This document shows, one piece after another, positions 13,401 through 23,789 of a stretch of DNA of 25,278 nt. Under the pieces are notes generated by a model. The model was not told the origin of the DNA, did no database searches, and was given only the letters and a program-made list of their open reading frames with translations. The stretch's first letter is position 1, and each line of letters begins with the position of its first letter. This DNA comes from Ettlia oleoabundans (Eukaryota > Chlorophyta > Chlorophyceae > Chlamydomonadales): positions 1-25,278 of the forward strand of contig JAAMXP010000260.1 of assembly GCA_019693395.1 (NCBI GenBank), in the 5' to 3' direction. Both the position numbers and the translations under genes were made by a program.

Positions 13401-14405
13401 AGCAGATCCTTTGTGGTGTTCTGCCGGAACATTTAATTCCTGCACGAGAAAGTTGACTGATGTGTGGGACTCAATTTGCGGTGCGCTTCTGCGCTGGTGG
13501 TTCATGTGTGGCAGTGCATTGAAGCATACAGGCCGGCTCAGCACAGCCCTTGCATGCATGTGGCGCACTGTGCGAGCACCTCGCATACCTCTCGGAAAAG
13601 CTGTAACGTCCCATCTACAGGCCATATACGAATGGCAGCAGTGGCCACCAACGCAAAGGGTGATTGATCACCTGCATGACGCGAGCAGCAGGGACCCAGG
13701 AAATCAGGCAGCGGCAGTAGAGAAAGAAAGCTGCTTGGCAGCAGGCACAGCGCTGCAGTTCTGTCTCCGATCTATTGAAGGGCCCGCCCAGGCCTTCTCC
13801 CAACACTGATTCAACCTCAAGCAAGAGCTTTCAAGGGCCAGACTACCATATTGGTGCCGCTGCAACGTACCAAAACCGAACCGGCCCACACGACCACTCA
13901 GACTCGCAGGCATTGCAGCGCCAGCTCACCAGACATGACCAGCCCCCCTCACACTTGCTTCGCTCCTGCCTCCAACTGCGTTTTTCCAGCCTCCAGCGCA
14001 CCAACGCAAAGGGTGCTTGATCACATGCATGACGCGCGCAGCAGGGACCCAGGAAATCAGGCAACGGCAGCAGAGAAAAAAAGCTGCTTGGCAGCAGGCA
14101 CAGCGCTGCATTTCTGTCTCCGGTCCATTGAAGAAGTTGCAGGACCCGCCCAGGCCTTCTCCCAACACTGATTCAACCTCAAGCAAGAGCTTTGCGGCTG
14201 CGCCCTCGTCATGCTCACCCTGGCGGCCGCCGCCAAAACCACCGCCGCTGCCGGCGTCTCCGCTTTTTTGCACTTTGCGCGCTGCCGCTTGCAGATCAAA
14301 TTTCCTGCGCAGCCGGATGTTTGTTCTGGCGCATGTGCCCGAGGAGCTGTGTGAAAAACTGACAAGTCGGGAGGCGGGCGTACACCCCAGCATCTGGAGC
14401 CGCAT
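10443..14405 (-). CDS. Unrecognised, probably organelle-targeted helical-repeat protein; frame broken by short tandem duplications
   Basis: I do not recognise the family. The start at 14405 opens a Ser/Arg-rich, acid-poor leader resembling an organelle transit peptide, followed by AAAKLLLEVESVLGEGLGG. Downstream exons are Ala/Leu-rich helices: about 13439-13347, 13085-13269, about 12432-12771, 12202-12431, 11843-12052, 11631-11736, 11106-11465, 10780-11035 and 10443-10568 (stop TGA at 10445-10443). One segment, GWSMLREMEQKFG...PSYAAIELAL, resembles a pentatricopeptide unit, so a PPR- or OPR-like RNA-binding role is possible but unproven. From 12052 down to the stop, phase is kept across all four introns. 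Upstream, removing one copy of the 5-bp, 8-bp and 43-bp tandem repeats restores continuous protein-like reading. The junction between 12202 and 12052, and the exons between 13440 and 14200, remain unresolved. It could be a decaying allele or pseudogene, or an assembly artefact in a working gene. The 3' half looks intact. Confidence 0.6.
12400..12485. repeat. 43-bp imperfect tandem duplication in the helical-repeat gene
   Basis: Two copies, 12400-12442 and 12443-12485, differ at three positions. Each contains a splice-acceptor-like TGCAG on the minus strand. The length is not a multiple of three, so it shifts the reading frame. Reading from the first copy's TGCAG runs into a stop, while the second opens the VGSSTTSASNVAEANSGG frame. 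Confidence 0.9.
12573..12588. repeat. 8-bp perfect tandem duplication, frame-shifting
   Basis: AAGGCTTC occurs twice in a row (12573-12580 and 12581-12588). On the minus strand, deleting one copy joins AALEPAEAL to AHGRQRESPLADALLDL in one frame. With both copies present the upstream frame runs into a TGA about 100 bases later. Confidence 0.85.
13192..13205. repeat. 5-bp tandem duplication (GCAAG), frame-shifting
   Basis: GCAAG GCAAG GCAA runs through an otherwise clean minus-strand exon (13085-13269). That exon has a strong pyrimidine-tract acceptor and a GTGAGT donor. Its length is 185 bases. Without one 5-bp unit it is 180, exactly 60 codons, and reads KYPGQMNMEVVAAARVAL followed by QELVSAMQAAMQAG. 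Confidence 0.85.
13646..13831. repeat. Direct duplication, copy A (partner 13999-14193)
   Basis: This 186-base block matches 13999-14193 with about ten substitutions and one 9-base gap. Both copies stay open on the minus strand over about 60 codons, beginning LLLEVESVLGEGLGG, and the gap is in frame. Copy A carries a CAG (minus strand) where copy B has CAT, so only copy A keeps that potential splice acceptor. Confidence 0.9.
13999..14193. repeat. Direct duplication, copy B (partner 13646-13831)
   Basis: This 195-base copy is joined to the proposed first exon of the helical-repeat gene, so it is probably the original. It has nine extra bases relative to copy A, adding three codons within the GGSCNFFNG stretch. 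The two copies start 353 bases apart. Confidence 0.9.
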
Positions 14406-15580
14406 CAGGGCTGAGCGTAGTGATCAGCTGTCCAATCCGAGACAAGCGGGGCTAGAAGGTCCATTTGCGGCCCGAGGGGGTTCCCACAGACGGGGTGAGT
14501 GTCTTCTGCGTGGTTAGCGCGGTTTGTGATGGCGGAGAGCGACGAGCGTCACGATATCAACCTTCGGTGTTGATGTCCTTGAAGGGACGGCCGCCGGAAT
14601 GAGGAGCTGGACGGGTACTGCAAGACGAGGAAAGCCCTAGCTGGTGCCGCCACTGGGCTTCCCGCCATGCGTGCCGCTGCAACCCACATACGCTGCATGC
14701 CAAATTGGGAAAAGTATCTGTATGTTGCAGCTCAAGGCTCCACGGCACTTAAATCTACCACCACCATTCTCTCATGCATCAAGTGCAGTGACAGTGAAAC
14801 GGGGTTTCTGCTGCTGACTGGTGGCAGGCAAGCAGACAAGTCAACACCGCTTGTCGGAAGCGTTCAACGGCTGGATCAGGGAGCAGACAGTTCCCCAGCC
14901 TTTCTGTAAGCAAGGTCTGTGATGTCCACCATGACAGCTTCATTCCGGTGGTACCATTGTCACCCTTGTGTTCCTTGTGCAATGGCGCTGATCGCTACTG
15001 GCCACTGACTGCCATGTATGAGCCTTCTTTTGCCGTCGGTGCTATTCTACACATGGTGACTTGTTAAATAAAATGTTCTCGCGCAACACAGCAATGCCAA
15101 GGTGTGGTGGCTGGCCAAACTTGCAGCATGTATGTAGGATTACAACGCCAGGTACAAGTCACTATTCTTCCTGTGGGTTTCATAAAGAAAGAGGAAAACG
15201 TGTTCAGTACAGCAGTACAGTCTTAGGGCCCTGCCTGCCCGGACACGGAACCCTTGCTAATCCCGCCTGCGAATGAACCTTGGACCAGCACTAACCAATA
15301 TTCCTCCCGGCTGCCAAGGCCAGCGAATGCCAAACCTGCGACCCAAAGTCGGCTGCTGAAAGGCAAGACCACGCTGATGTGGTATTGCTCTACAAGGTTG
15401 CTGCCTGCAGCTTCAGACGGATTGGGCTGGCATGGGGCTGGGTCTAGGTTTGAGACAGCGGTGGTAGTGGGCAGGGGCAGGGCGCCGCGGCTGCAGGGGT
15501 GCCCCCCCGACTAGGTTGAATCCTGGGAGTAGCATCTTGCCTTTCCGCTCGCCTTGAACTTGCTCTGTTGACTTCCCCTC
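14406..15580. promoter_or_regulatory. Divergent intergenic region, 1175 bases, no gene seen
   Basis: The region lies between the minus-strand start at 14405 and the receptor-kinase start at 15581, so it should hold both promoters. Short open frames are present on both strands, but none shows splice structure or recognisable sequence. A pyrimidine-rich stretch ending in CAG (about 15555-15585) just before the kinase start resembles a splice acceptor, so the kinase may have a 5' UTR intron. Confidence 0.5.
14553..14577 (+). other. Small hairpin with a cTTCGg loop
   Basis: GATATCAAC and GTTGATGTC pair (one G-T pair) around C-TTCG-G, with one bulged base. A UUCG tetraloop closed by C-G is unusually stable in RNA, but only if the plus strand is transcribed here. 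No function can be assigned. Confidence 0.35.
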
Positions 15581-18500
15581 ATGCAGGTCCATATGATGGA
15601 TACATTGCTGGTGCTGCTTTTGCTGCTTGGCACCGCTGCAGTTGTCGCTGGCGCTCCGGCTCCTGTTGGGGTGCTGCCGCCGCCGTCGCAAGCTGCGCAA
15701 CCCTACCAGATCGCCATCGAAAGCACCTGCTCAGACTCAACCCTCGTGTTTTACATCAAGCACTACTACCAATCCACCACTGACGACGGCGGTACCGCAT
15801 TGGACGTCTCAGCCTGCATACACCAGGGAACAGAGGCGGTGCCGGCTTCCTGGCTGCCCGGCACGGCTCCTGACGATGCTGGAACAGCTACCGCGGATTA
15901 CTGCATCAGCTGGCCGGGTGCTGTGAGTCCAGGTGGTTCTACACTCGGCCCACAGACCAGGTTCAACGGCTGGTATGTGACGGTTCAGCTCGAGGATGGC
16001 AGTTTGCTGCGGGACAACGACCCAGAGGAGCAGTACTTCAACCTGACGGGACATCCCTGCCAGCCTGATGAGCCCAACTGCCTGGCATGGACGAGGGTGT
16101 GTGTGCATTTGCTGGGTTCCATGAGCCACTAGTAGCCGTTTGATACCTTATGAGTGAATTGATGCGCGGCAAGGCAGCAACAGAAGAGTTCCCCAATTGT
16201 TCGTGTTGGCAGAAGGCTATGCCTCTCACACTTCCTGTTTGCCTGCCCGCAGTTTGAAAACGCGTCAACTGCCTGGTTGGGCTGCCCAGTGGAATCCATC
16301 GTGGTGCGCCTCCTGAGCAGTATAGCCCCATTCACAGCAGTCATGTCCACAAACACGTCGATGTGGCCGCGTATGATGTCCCCCAGTGCTGCATTGCCAA
16401 AACAGTCGGCAGACATTACCAGCTTACATGCCTTGCCATTCATCCATTATCCCTACTGTTGCTGCAGCCACAGCCCCCGTCGTCATCCGGGGTAAGCCTG
16501 CCTCCGGGATCGCCAACATATCCCATCGAAATGTACAACAGCTGCCCCAAGTCGATAGCACTCTCCGCAGTCAGGTGGTTCTACAGCCTTGAAGCCGCGC
16601 CACCCGAGGGCTCCCCCACCTGCCGACACCGGGGGCAGGCACCAGATGGTTCGCGGTACTGTGTGGCGTACTGGCAAGCACTGCCAGCTGGGCGCCCCGG
16701 TAACCCGCAGTATCGTCCTGTGGTCAATACGACGGTACCACTTTGGTACTTCTCAGCTTATCTGGCGGAAGACCCCAGAGAGTGAGTGGTGGAGGGGAGT
16801 TTGGGCAGCCCACCTGCGTTTATTAAAGCTTTCTGATTGTTTGCGCCCTGAAATACCTACAGTTGAACATGTGAAATAGGGGGCAGGAATGCGTGGTGTG
16901 ATTTAACTACGCAGGCCGTGGTCTCGACATTTTGGAACAGGGTGGGAATGGTCTGCATGCTTTCATGCATATGCCCAACTAGTTGCACCCACCTCCAACA
17001 TCTCACAAAATACTCAAGTTTGCGGTTGCTGTCCCTCAACCCTGCCCCCGGCTTTCAACGTTGCTTGATTCACCTCTGCTGACAAACATCAACCCAACCG
17101 CGGCATGCGGCTTCTGTTAAGAACCGGGTGCAGGTACTTTGGAGAGGACCTGTTCTTCGATTTGAAGGGCCAGCCTTGTGCCGGCTTTCAGCAGCCGGGC
17201 TGCCTGAGCTGGGCACGGGTGCGTGGAGGACTACCCAATGTTGCTGACCCTTCTGCTGGTTATGGGGACTGCGGTTTGACACAACTACATGCTCCATCTA
17301 CTGTGCACCTGGTTTCACCCCCATCATCCATCATCCCAGCTCAACATTGGATGTGGAAGCCTCCTGCTGCCCTTTGTTCAGGTGGACAGCAGGATGCGGG
17401 AGCTGCAGGGGCTGCTGGACTGCTCAGGCACCATGGGTGGCATGCAGGTAAGGCAGGAAGGGCTCGGCAAAGAGCAGCTGGGTCGGCTGACAGCACATTC
17501 TGGCGGCACATATTTCTCTCTGATCCAGGCATGCCAAGGCTTGCTGCAGTAGCAGTAGCTGCTGATTCAATCAGCCGCCCTGCCGCATCCGGCACCTAGG
17601 CAGTGTGGTTGTACTGACAACTGCCCGCTTGATTCCCTGAACAGTATGTTGCCTGGGCCTTTGCTTCCTAGCTGGCGGGGCTGTTCCCCTGTCCTTTCCA
17701 TGTGCACAGCTCTCCAGCTCGCCGGCGCACGAAGCACCCACTCCCTTGTGGCCGTCCACCCCGGTTCCCAGCGGCACAACGATAGACTCAGCGGCGTCTG
17801 AGGGGCATGCTGAGTCGCAGCCGCCTCCCTCCCCCAGCCCCCAGCCACTGACAGAAGCGGGAATCCCTGCCACAGGGGTGCTGGGATTCCATGCTGAGTC
17901 ACAGCCGCCCCCTTCCTTCTCCCCCGAACCCATAACAGCGGACCAGCTGCTAGGGGCGACCACCTCGGCTCTCCATGCTGAGCCCGAACCGCCTGCTGCC
18001 CATGCTGAGCCAGAGCCGACTTTTGATCATGCGGAGGCTGACCCGCCTGCCTCCCCATCCTCCTCCCCTTCACCCCAGCCCCCACCAACAGCGGAAGTTT
18101 TAGCACCGCGCCATGCTGAACCGGAGCCGCTCCCCTCCCCCGCCCTGCAGCCCCCGCCCACAGCAGAGGTACTGCCAGAAGGCGCGCAGGGAGCCCACGC
18201 TCTGCCGGAGGCGCCGCCTTCCTCCGCCATGCAGCCCCCGCCTGCAGTGGAAGACTCGGTGGCAGGCGAGCTGGGCATTTATGAATCACCGCCGCAGATT
18301 AAGCCTGCTTACCCACCAAGCACAGACGGTGGTGGTGGTGGTAGTGGAGATGGCGGCGGTGGCGGCGGTGGAAGCAACGCAGGCATTATTGCTGGTGCCA
18401 CCGCGGGCGCCGTTGCGGCAGTTGCCACAGCTGCAGGGATGTTTTTTTGGCACAGCAAGAAGCGGCGGCGGCAAGCCATACTGGACGGCCGGCAAAGCAG

Positions 18501-21500
18501 TGGCGGCAGGAGGTGGGTGTCCGCTGCCCATGGTGTTTGCCCCCTTATGTACTTGTTTAAGTGCTTCTCTGGAGGTATTATCCTCATCGCTCCTCGTGCC
18601 CTGTTTCTGAACCTGCTCACTATCACAAGCTGCCTGGTGCTCCCACCCCCAGCATGCCAGCTGGACCAGCACCCCATGAATGGGGGAGGGGGGGGGGACA
18701 GGCTGGTCAGTACTCAATACACTCATCTTATCTTGTGCCCTCAACCGCATGTATCTCCTGCCCATTGCCGCAGTGCTGGCACAACAGCTTCCTCCACGAG
18801 CAAACTGATGGATGAGGACGAACTTGTGAGCTACATACGCAGCCAGCTGCACAGTAACCAGCTGGCCATCCATGTTGCCAGCCTGGCAGCGGCCGACGCC
18901 GCCCCACCCACAGCCCCCTCTGCAGCGGCAGTCAGCCTGGCCAGCAGCGCCACCAGCAGCGCAGCCTCCGGCCCTGGTCCCACCGCAGGCACAGTCACTT
19001 TCGCTGCAGCGGCAGGTATTGATCAGCTGGCCGGCCTGCCCCCTGCGGCTGCCGTTCAGTTTGAGGAGCTTGAATTTGTGCGGCGCATCGGGGAGGGGTC
19101 GTACGGTCGGGTGAGTTGTGCGCAGCACTGCCGATTTCTCATTGCGTCATTTCATTTGCAACCTAGGTTGTGTTACGGTTGTTCCCACTTTAGCCATGGT
19201 GCTTGAGGCGAGTCACATGCAGCGCTGCGATGCGGCTTGAGTTACGGCAGCTATGCGGTATGGTCATGGGGACGGGAGGCAATAGGCAAAGCTTTAAGCA
19301 AACTCCAAAAGCACAGCTCGCTGGTCCCTGGCAGGGGGATCGTTGTAGCCTGTCAGCAACTGTATATCTTAAGTTCGAAGGTTAACCGTCGAGTGAACTT
19401 CGCCACTTGCAGGTATACTTGGCCGTGTGGCGGGAGACGCAGGTAAGGGCTGGGCCAAGCCGCTGACACATGCACGGGGGTATTGTTATAGTGCTGCAGC
19501 TGCAGTTCAGACTGGCCGGGTGAACAGCTGCAACTGGCAACATAACCCATGACAACACTGTTGATGCCCATACACTGCCTGGCAGTGTGCCGTCAGCCGC
19601 TTGGCATACCAGTTCCCGCCCTGGTTCCGTACACCTGTTGTCCGGTCCATCTTATTCATAAAGTAAAATCTATCAAGATTACTTGCATAACGTGGCCAAG
19701 GTTCTCATATCAATTAAGCACTCTTCACTAGTGCAGGTGGCCGTCAAAATTTTGCTGAGCGGCAGCAGCGATGTGGGAGCCACCAAGGGTGCGCCCCAAT
19801 CCATCTGCTTTGCTGCGGTAATGCTTACCGGGTGGTGCCCTTACAACCTCATATGCTGTCTGTGCGTCCGTCACACCTGGACGCTAGCATTGGGTCAGAA
19901 GCTGAGTAGGTCAAGAAGCGGAAACCTCTTGCAGCCCTGATTGGCAACAGATGGATCAGCAGGGGACCCTCGTAGAGCAATGCTGTTCGCAAATTCACCA
20001 CATTATGACCTGACATTCCAACTCGCTCCAATCCAGCCAGTCCCTAGACCAAGGTATATTTTCTGCCCTGCCCTGCAGGCTGGGCCGCTGCCCTTGCTCT
20101 GGATGAGCGGCAGCTGCGGCGCCTTATGGAGGCAAGCGGGGCCGCTGCGGGTGGGGGGTGGGGGTGGAGCCAGAATGTGGCTGGTACAAGCAGCCCTACC
20201 AGTCTGTCGCCTGGGCTGTTTTTATGAGGCTCGGAACTGAATCCGCGTCTCCCACACATGTAAATCTTGTTACAAAAAATCTCAAGGCCTCACTGGCTCG
20301 ATGTCATTCCCATGCGGCGATCATTGCATCTTTGAACCACTTCTGCAAGTTGCCCCACACCTGTGTGCATTTAATTTTAACCTATTTCCACCGCCTATCC
20401 GCAGGAGGCGCGCATCATGCTTGCGCTGCGCCACACCAACGTGCTCCAGTGCTTTGGCGTCAGCACCTTCCCCCCAGCCATTGTGTCGGAGTATTGCGCC
20501 CGCGGATCGCTTACTGACGTGCTGCGGGCGGCGAGGAACGGTCAGGAGGAGCTGCCCTGGCGGCGGCGCCTGGAAATGGTAAGCTGGTGGGGAGATTTAC
20601 GGGGGGTGGGGTGTGTGGAACGGGGGGGGTCTGGTTGTAGGTGACATCAACATCTACAGTGCTGTTTAGTTGCTTATGACCCATATGCGGCAGCAGTATG
20701 CATTGTGCAGTTCCGTTTGGCAACATTCCACCCACCCTGCTTCCCTGCAGGCCACCGGCGCTGCGCGCGGCATGCTGGTGCTACACGCCAGCAACCCGCC
20801 CATTGTGCACAGGTGGGGGGTGGTGCTGTTGAATGCACATGAAATATTGCGGAGCGAGTCAGGTTGTGTCAGCGCTTCTCATCTCATTTCAACCTTGGCT
20901 GTGTGGGACACTAAAGCACACATGACACACTTTCGTGTCGCAGGGACCTCAAGAGCCCCAACCTGCTTGTTGACTTGCATTGGACGGTCAAAGTCAGCGA
21001 CTTCAACCTGTCAAGAATCATGGAGGATGCGGCACACTCTCAGAGCAGCCAAGTGGCCACAAACCCACGATGGCTGGTGAGGGGCGGTGGTGGCGGCATT
21101 CCCAGCTGCATGGCAGCTCTACACTCCACTTCATTTGGCAGGACATCATGTCCAATATGCCTGCAGCTGCCTGGGTCCTGCCTTGCCCTAGCCCCTCCTG
21201 CCTTTCAGGCATGCATCAGGACTAAGCGACGCCGCCTGCCCCGGGTTCACCTTATCCCCCCCGTTGCAGGCTCCAGAGGTGATGCGTGGGGCGCATGCCA
21301 CTCCCGCTGCCGACGTTTTTGCGTTTGGGGTGGTGAGTTTTACCTCTTTAACCACAGCTGCAGTTACGCTTGCTGGCCAAACAGTGAAACCCTGGCGGTG
21401 GGGGCGCGCCAGTTTTCACCGCGCAGAGGCGTGCTTGAGCTTGTGTGCTGGCATCCCGCCCCGCAACACCCCGCCCCACTGTGCCACCTTCACATGTATG

Positions 21501-22524
21501 TATCCTGTGCTGTGCATGCTATGCAGATCATGTGGGAGCTGCTGACCTGGCAGCTGCCTTGGGCGGCAGAGGGCGGCAATACGTGGCAGGTACGGGGCTC
21601 TGGGGCGGCAGCCGCTGTAGGGATTGCCAGATGCCAGTTGTGGTGCCGCCTTGGCTGCCGCTGCTGCGACTGTTCTAGACCCGACACATTTGCAGATACT
21701 TGATGACGGTCGGAGTGTGTGAACCGGTAGCATCAACTCACCCACCAACCTTAATGCAGTGTTTCATGGTGCCTGCTCGTCTCCCCGTGTTCTGCTGCGC
21801 AGATTGTGGGCGCAGTGACGGCGGGAGCGCGCCTGCTCATCCCACCTGCCGACCAGCTGCCCGGTGCTGACACGCTGGGCTTTGAGGGTAGGCCACCGGC
21901 AGGAAGCTGAGCAGTCACTGTAAAGGGCGGCGGCAGCTGCTTTTGCCGATGCAAGACCCGCTACATCCCGCTATTGTGCCGATGTGGATAAGGCGGTTGC
22001 AACATGAAGCTACGGCTCTCTGTCTGTTGCTGGCTCTCCCTCATCATCTTGGACCCCCACCCACCCCCCCACCCACCCTCCGCCCATGCTTACTTTCTTT
22101 CCGTCTGCAGGCCTGGATGCCTATATAGCGCTCCTGCACCGCTGCTGGGCCCAGGAGCCAGAGGAGCGCCCCAACTTCCGCCAGGTGGCAAGGGAGCTCA
22201 GGTGGGTGGGCGGCCTGTGGGGGGCAGCCAGGAGGGAGGCTGCAGCCTAACTGAGGACTAACCTGCATTCTCCAATGCACATCTTTCTTCCTGAACACCC
22301 AAAGCCTCCAGCCGTACCAATGAGAGAGGGCGCTTGGTAGCAAATGCAAGCTTTCTCTGCTGCCATGTTCTGCCCACATTGCTGTGCACCTCTTGCTGCC
22401 ACCGCCACCTCATCCTTCTTGCAGGGACTTGCTGGAGGCGTTGGATGGCAGCACCACCGGCAGTGGCGGTACATCTGGGCCCTCCCCCTCCGGCAGCAGT
22501 GGCTCCCCTTTGCACCCAGCTTAG
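15581..22524 (+). CDS. Receptor-like protein kinase, TKL class, with duplicated Cys-containing ectodomain (about 1020 aa)
   Basis: Exons: 15581-16096, 16253-16288, 16468-16781, 17134-17218, 17382-17447, 17710-18512, 18774-19110, 19413-19442, 19737-19788, 20079-20131, 20405-20578, 20751-20812, 20944-21076, 21270-21332, 21527-21589, 21803-21887, 22111-22201 and 22425-22524; all phases agree (1021 codons with TAG). In-frame ATGs at 15593 and 15596 are alternative starts. A signal peptide (LLVLLLLLGTAAVVAG) leads two related ectodomain modules, then a Pro-rich stalk with repeated HAE, a Gly linker, a membrane span at ~564-586 and KKRRR. The cytoplasmic kinase shows GEGSYGRV, VAVK (K733), a helix-C Glu in LMEEARIM, HRDLKSPN (842-849), DFN (862-864), WLAPEV, DVFAFGV and RPNFRQVARELRDLLE, the Raf/CTR1-like TKL signature. 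It should sit in the plasma membrane and phosphorylate Ser/Thr. The ligand is unknown. The ectodomain matches no family I know. Intron 10 starts with GC. Confidence 0.9.
17806..18250 (+). repeat. HAE/Pro-rich degenerate repeats in the kinase stalk
   Basis: Six HAE units plus one HAL variant recur, each followed by short acidic/Pro-rich strings such as HAESQPPPS, HAEPEPPAA and HAEPEPLPS, with QPPPTAEVL repeated between later units. The composition suggests an extended, possibly hydroxyproline-glycosylated wall-spanning stalk, but glycosylation is inferred. Confidence 0.8.
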
Positions 22525-23789
22525 TGCTGCCAGCCGCTCCCCACACCATTTCCTTTGCAGCAAGTTGCCCGCACCGCTTATCCCTACCGCCGCATCCATG
22601 TCGTGTCTGTTCCACTTTGGGTCCTATAAACTGCCAACTTGGCTAGAGGCTGGCATGGCATGCCACCTGCCCCCAGGTGTGTGTATGGGGGGTGGGGATG
22701 GGGGGCTGATCGACTAGAACAAGACCATTTCCACCGCGGCATGAACATGAACTGCAGCGGTCAGCCCTGCAGTACCATGGCCTCCTGATTCAATGCAGAG
22801 GCTGCTGAGGCAGCCGCCCACATATACAGGTGGGGGGGATCGCAAATGGCTGGGGAGGGGTTGGTGCTAGCTTCTAGTGTGGCATGTGCTATGCTCCCGT
22901 CATTGGTGCGGGACGGGCCGTTACAAGGATGGTTTTACAGAAGACCCGCAGGGACCTCAATGGGCGAATTCCTTACAACAGCCGGAACAGCCTGGGCTGC
23001 GTCAGTGGCGTGTCGGAGTGCCCACCTGCCGAGCCAGCAACAATTTGCTGGAGGACAGCACTGCTGGTGTGGAGAAAGATGGGATTGGCAGGGGGCATTA
23101 ATCGCAAAGATCTTGAGAATCCTGGTTGATCGAGGGGAGGAAAAATCCTGAGGGCGCGCAGGGCAGAGGCAGTGCCGGGAATTGCGATGGGGCGGTGCTG
23201 GTGCTGGTGTTAGTGCAGACGGGTTTGTGAGACAGCTCAGAGAGGCAGCTCAACCAGCATGGAGGGCAGTGGTGGCGCTAGGGTTCTTTCTTTGTGCGCT
23301 GATGGTACAGGGGTGTGGGTACGGTGTGTGGGGCGAGTGCAGGGAGGCATGCAGGGGCCAATGAGGGAAGGGATGCAACAACCACTCAGGAAGAAATGCA
23401 ACATTTGGGGCGTTCTGAAAGAATGCCTGGGCACTGCTTCTGGGTCGAGCATTGGGCCTACATGGAAACCGTACAACTTGAAAACAACGACGAGGCCAGC
23501 AGGGATGTGTGGGGGCGGTGGGTGGGTGGTGGTGGTGGGGGGGGGGGGGCATAGGCGTGCCTACACCAGCTGTGGCTGGGAGCGACCACAGGTTCACTCG
23601 GTGTGTGGGTTTGGAGGGCCGCCGCCATCCCTCCAGCTGCGCTACGCCGCAAGGTTTCCAATTGTGTTAGCTGCAGCTGCCACCACGCGATGGAACATCT
23701 CCGGTCCCAAAGAGTGTCTGAATACTGGAAGGCCAAGGTTGGACGGGCAAGGTGGGCGCCCGCGCCGACAGGCCGTCTGTCGGCAGCAG
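22525..23789. other. Convergent 3' region of kinase and beta-amylase, no convincing gene
   Basis: These 1265 bases lie between two facing stop codons. Open frames of 60-110 codons occur on both strands, but they lack splice support, have atypical composition (Trp, His and Cys rich) and match nothing I recognise. TTACA near 22920 and 22973 gives TGTAA on the minus strand, possible polyadenylation signals for the beta-amylase, which would then have a long 3' UTR. No plus-strand TGTAA was found for the kinase. Confidence 0.5.
23511..23549 (+). repeat. G-rich tract with a 13-G run, possible G-quadruplex
   Basis: Several runs of three to five G are followed by an uninterrupted run of 13 G ending at 23549. 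It lies in the convergent 3' region, probably within the beta-amylase 3' UTR on the opposite strand. Long homopolymers are also prone to length errors. Confidence 0.7.

Noticed and set aside
22846..23151. A 101-codon plus-strand open frame after the kinase stop
   Set aside because: It is rich in Trp, Cys and His, has no recognisable motif or splice structure, and lies where both flanking genes should have 3' UTRs.
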